Below, piece after piece: positions 5,358 to 5,455 of a stretch of DNA of 5,455 nucleotides. The stretch is from Saprospiraceae bacterium (GTDB lineage Bacteria > Bacteroidota > Bacteroidia > Chitinophagales > Saprospiraceae). The notes beneath the pieces were generated by a model, which saw nothing but the letters and a program-made list of their open reading frames with translations, did not search any database and had not been told where the DNA came from. Location of the stretch: contig JALVEF010000038.1 in NCBI GenBank assembly GCA_027031185.1, positions 1 through 5,455 on the forward strand, given 5' to 3'. The stretch's first letter is position 1; the number at the start of each line of letters is the position of its first letter. The translations under genes were made by a program, and so were the position numbers.

Positions 5358-5455
5358 GGTAACTGTTTAGGTGCTCCTGTTTTTAGGGATAAAATAGGCA
5401 TTTTTGTTCCTGTTGAAGCGAAAATTTTTGATGCGTAGCAGCGCTACGTGAGAAA
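5358..5455. repeat. Dyad-symmetric intergenic repeat element (right end, half plus centre)
   Basis: GGTAACTGTTTAGGT (5358-5372) is the exact reverse complement of 75-89. It is followed by CCTGTTTTT, ATAAAATAGGC, TTTTTG, CCTGTT and AAAATTTTT blocks, the same order as in the left copy read on the - strand, and then by the central palindrome CGTAGCAGCGCTACG (5434-5448). The last 22 bases (5434-5455) are identical to 1-22, so the second half of the element starts again here and is cut off by the window edge. It lies 27 bp behind the last gene and could act as a transcript end, but no clear hairpin plus T-tract terminator is seen. Confidence 0.78.

Noticed and set aside
1..5455. Composite transposon of four to five genes bounded by inverted elements
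   Set aside because: The element is itself symmetric, so inverted orientation carries little meaning. There is no transposase or target duplication in view, and the gene content looks like ordinary chromosome.

Overview
The window looks like chromosomal DNA from a fairly GC-rich member of the Bacteroidetes (probably Bacteroidales). Three things point there. The possible promoters resemble the Bacteroidetes -7 box (TAnnTTTG) rather than a sigma-70 -10 box. Shine-Dalgarno sequences are weak. A/T heptad arrays (ATTAAAA)n sit directly after stop codons in an otherwise GC-rich sequence. All supportable genes lie on the + strand. No rRNA, tRNA, CRISPR array, transposase, integrase or replication gene is visible.

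Layout: (1) 1-89 is one half of a large dyad-symmetric repeat element. It ends 17 bp before a POT/PTR2-family peptide transporter (107-2137). (2) 2138-2842 is about 700 bp without a credible gene. It holds an A/T heptad array, a GC-rich terminator-like hairpin, and two and a bit tandem copies of a repeat of about 180 bp. Each copy carries a length-variable pentanucleotide tract followed by two hairpins with TTTA loops. (3) 2843-3283 encodes a single-domain EVE (PUA-like) protein, with a good -7 promoter match upstream. (4) 3342-3381 is a strong inverted repeat just before a three-gene cluster with 7-8 nt gaps: a predicted lipoprotein with a clan GH-A-like glycoside hydrolase barrel (3393-4586), a small cysteine-containing lipoprotein (4594-4926), and a DCC-family (DUF393) CxxC protein (4935-5330). 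(5) After the last stop codon come a second heptad array (5328-5356) and the other half of the dyad repeat (5358-5448), in inverted orientation to the copy at the left end.

Function: the transporter would import di- and tripeptides by proton symport. The EVE protein probably binds a modified base in nucleic acid. The last three genes look co-transcribed and encode two exported lipid-anchored proteins plus a probable redox protein. The cysteine lipoprotein and the CxxC protein suggest thiol chemistry, but the operon's substrate cannot be read from sequence.

The most unusual content is non-coding: the element of about 165-170 bp whose halves bound the window, the pentamer/hairpin tandem repeat, and the 22 bp that are identical at the two ends of the window. 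I see no clear evidence for a new defence or mobile gene system.
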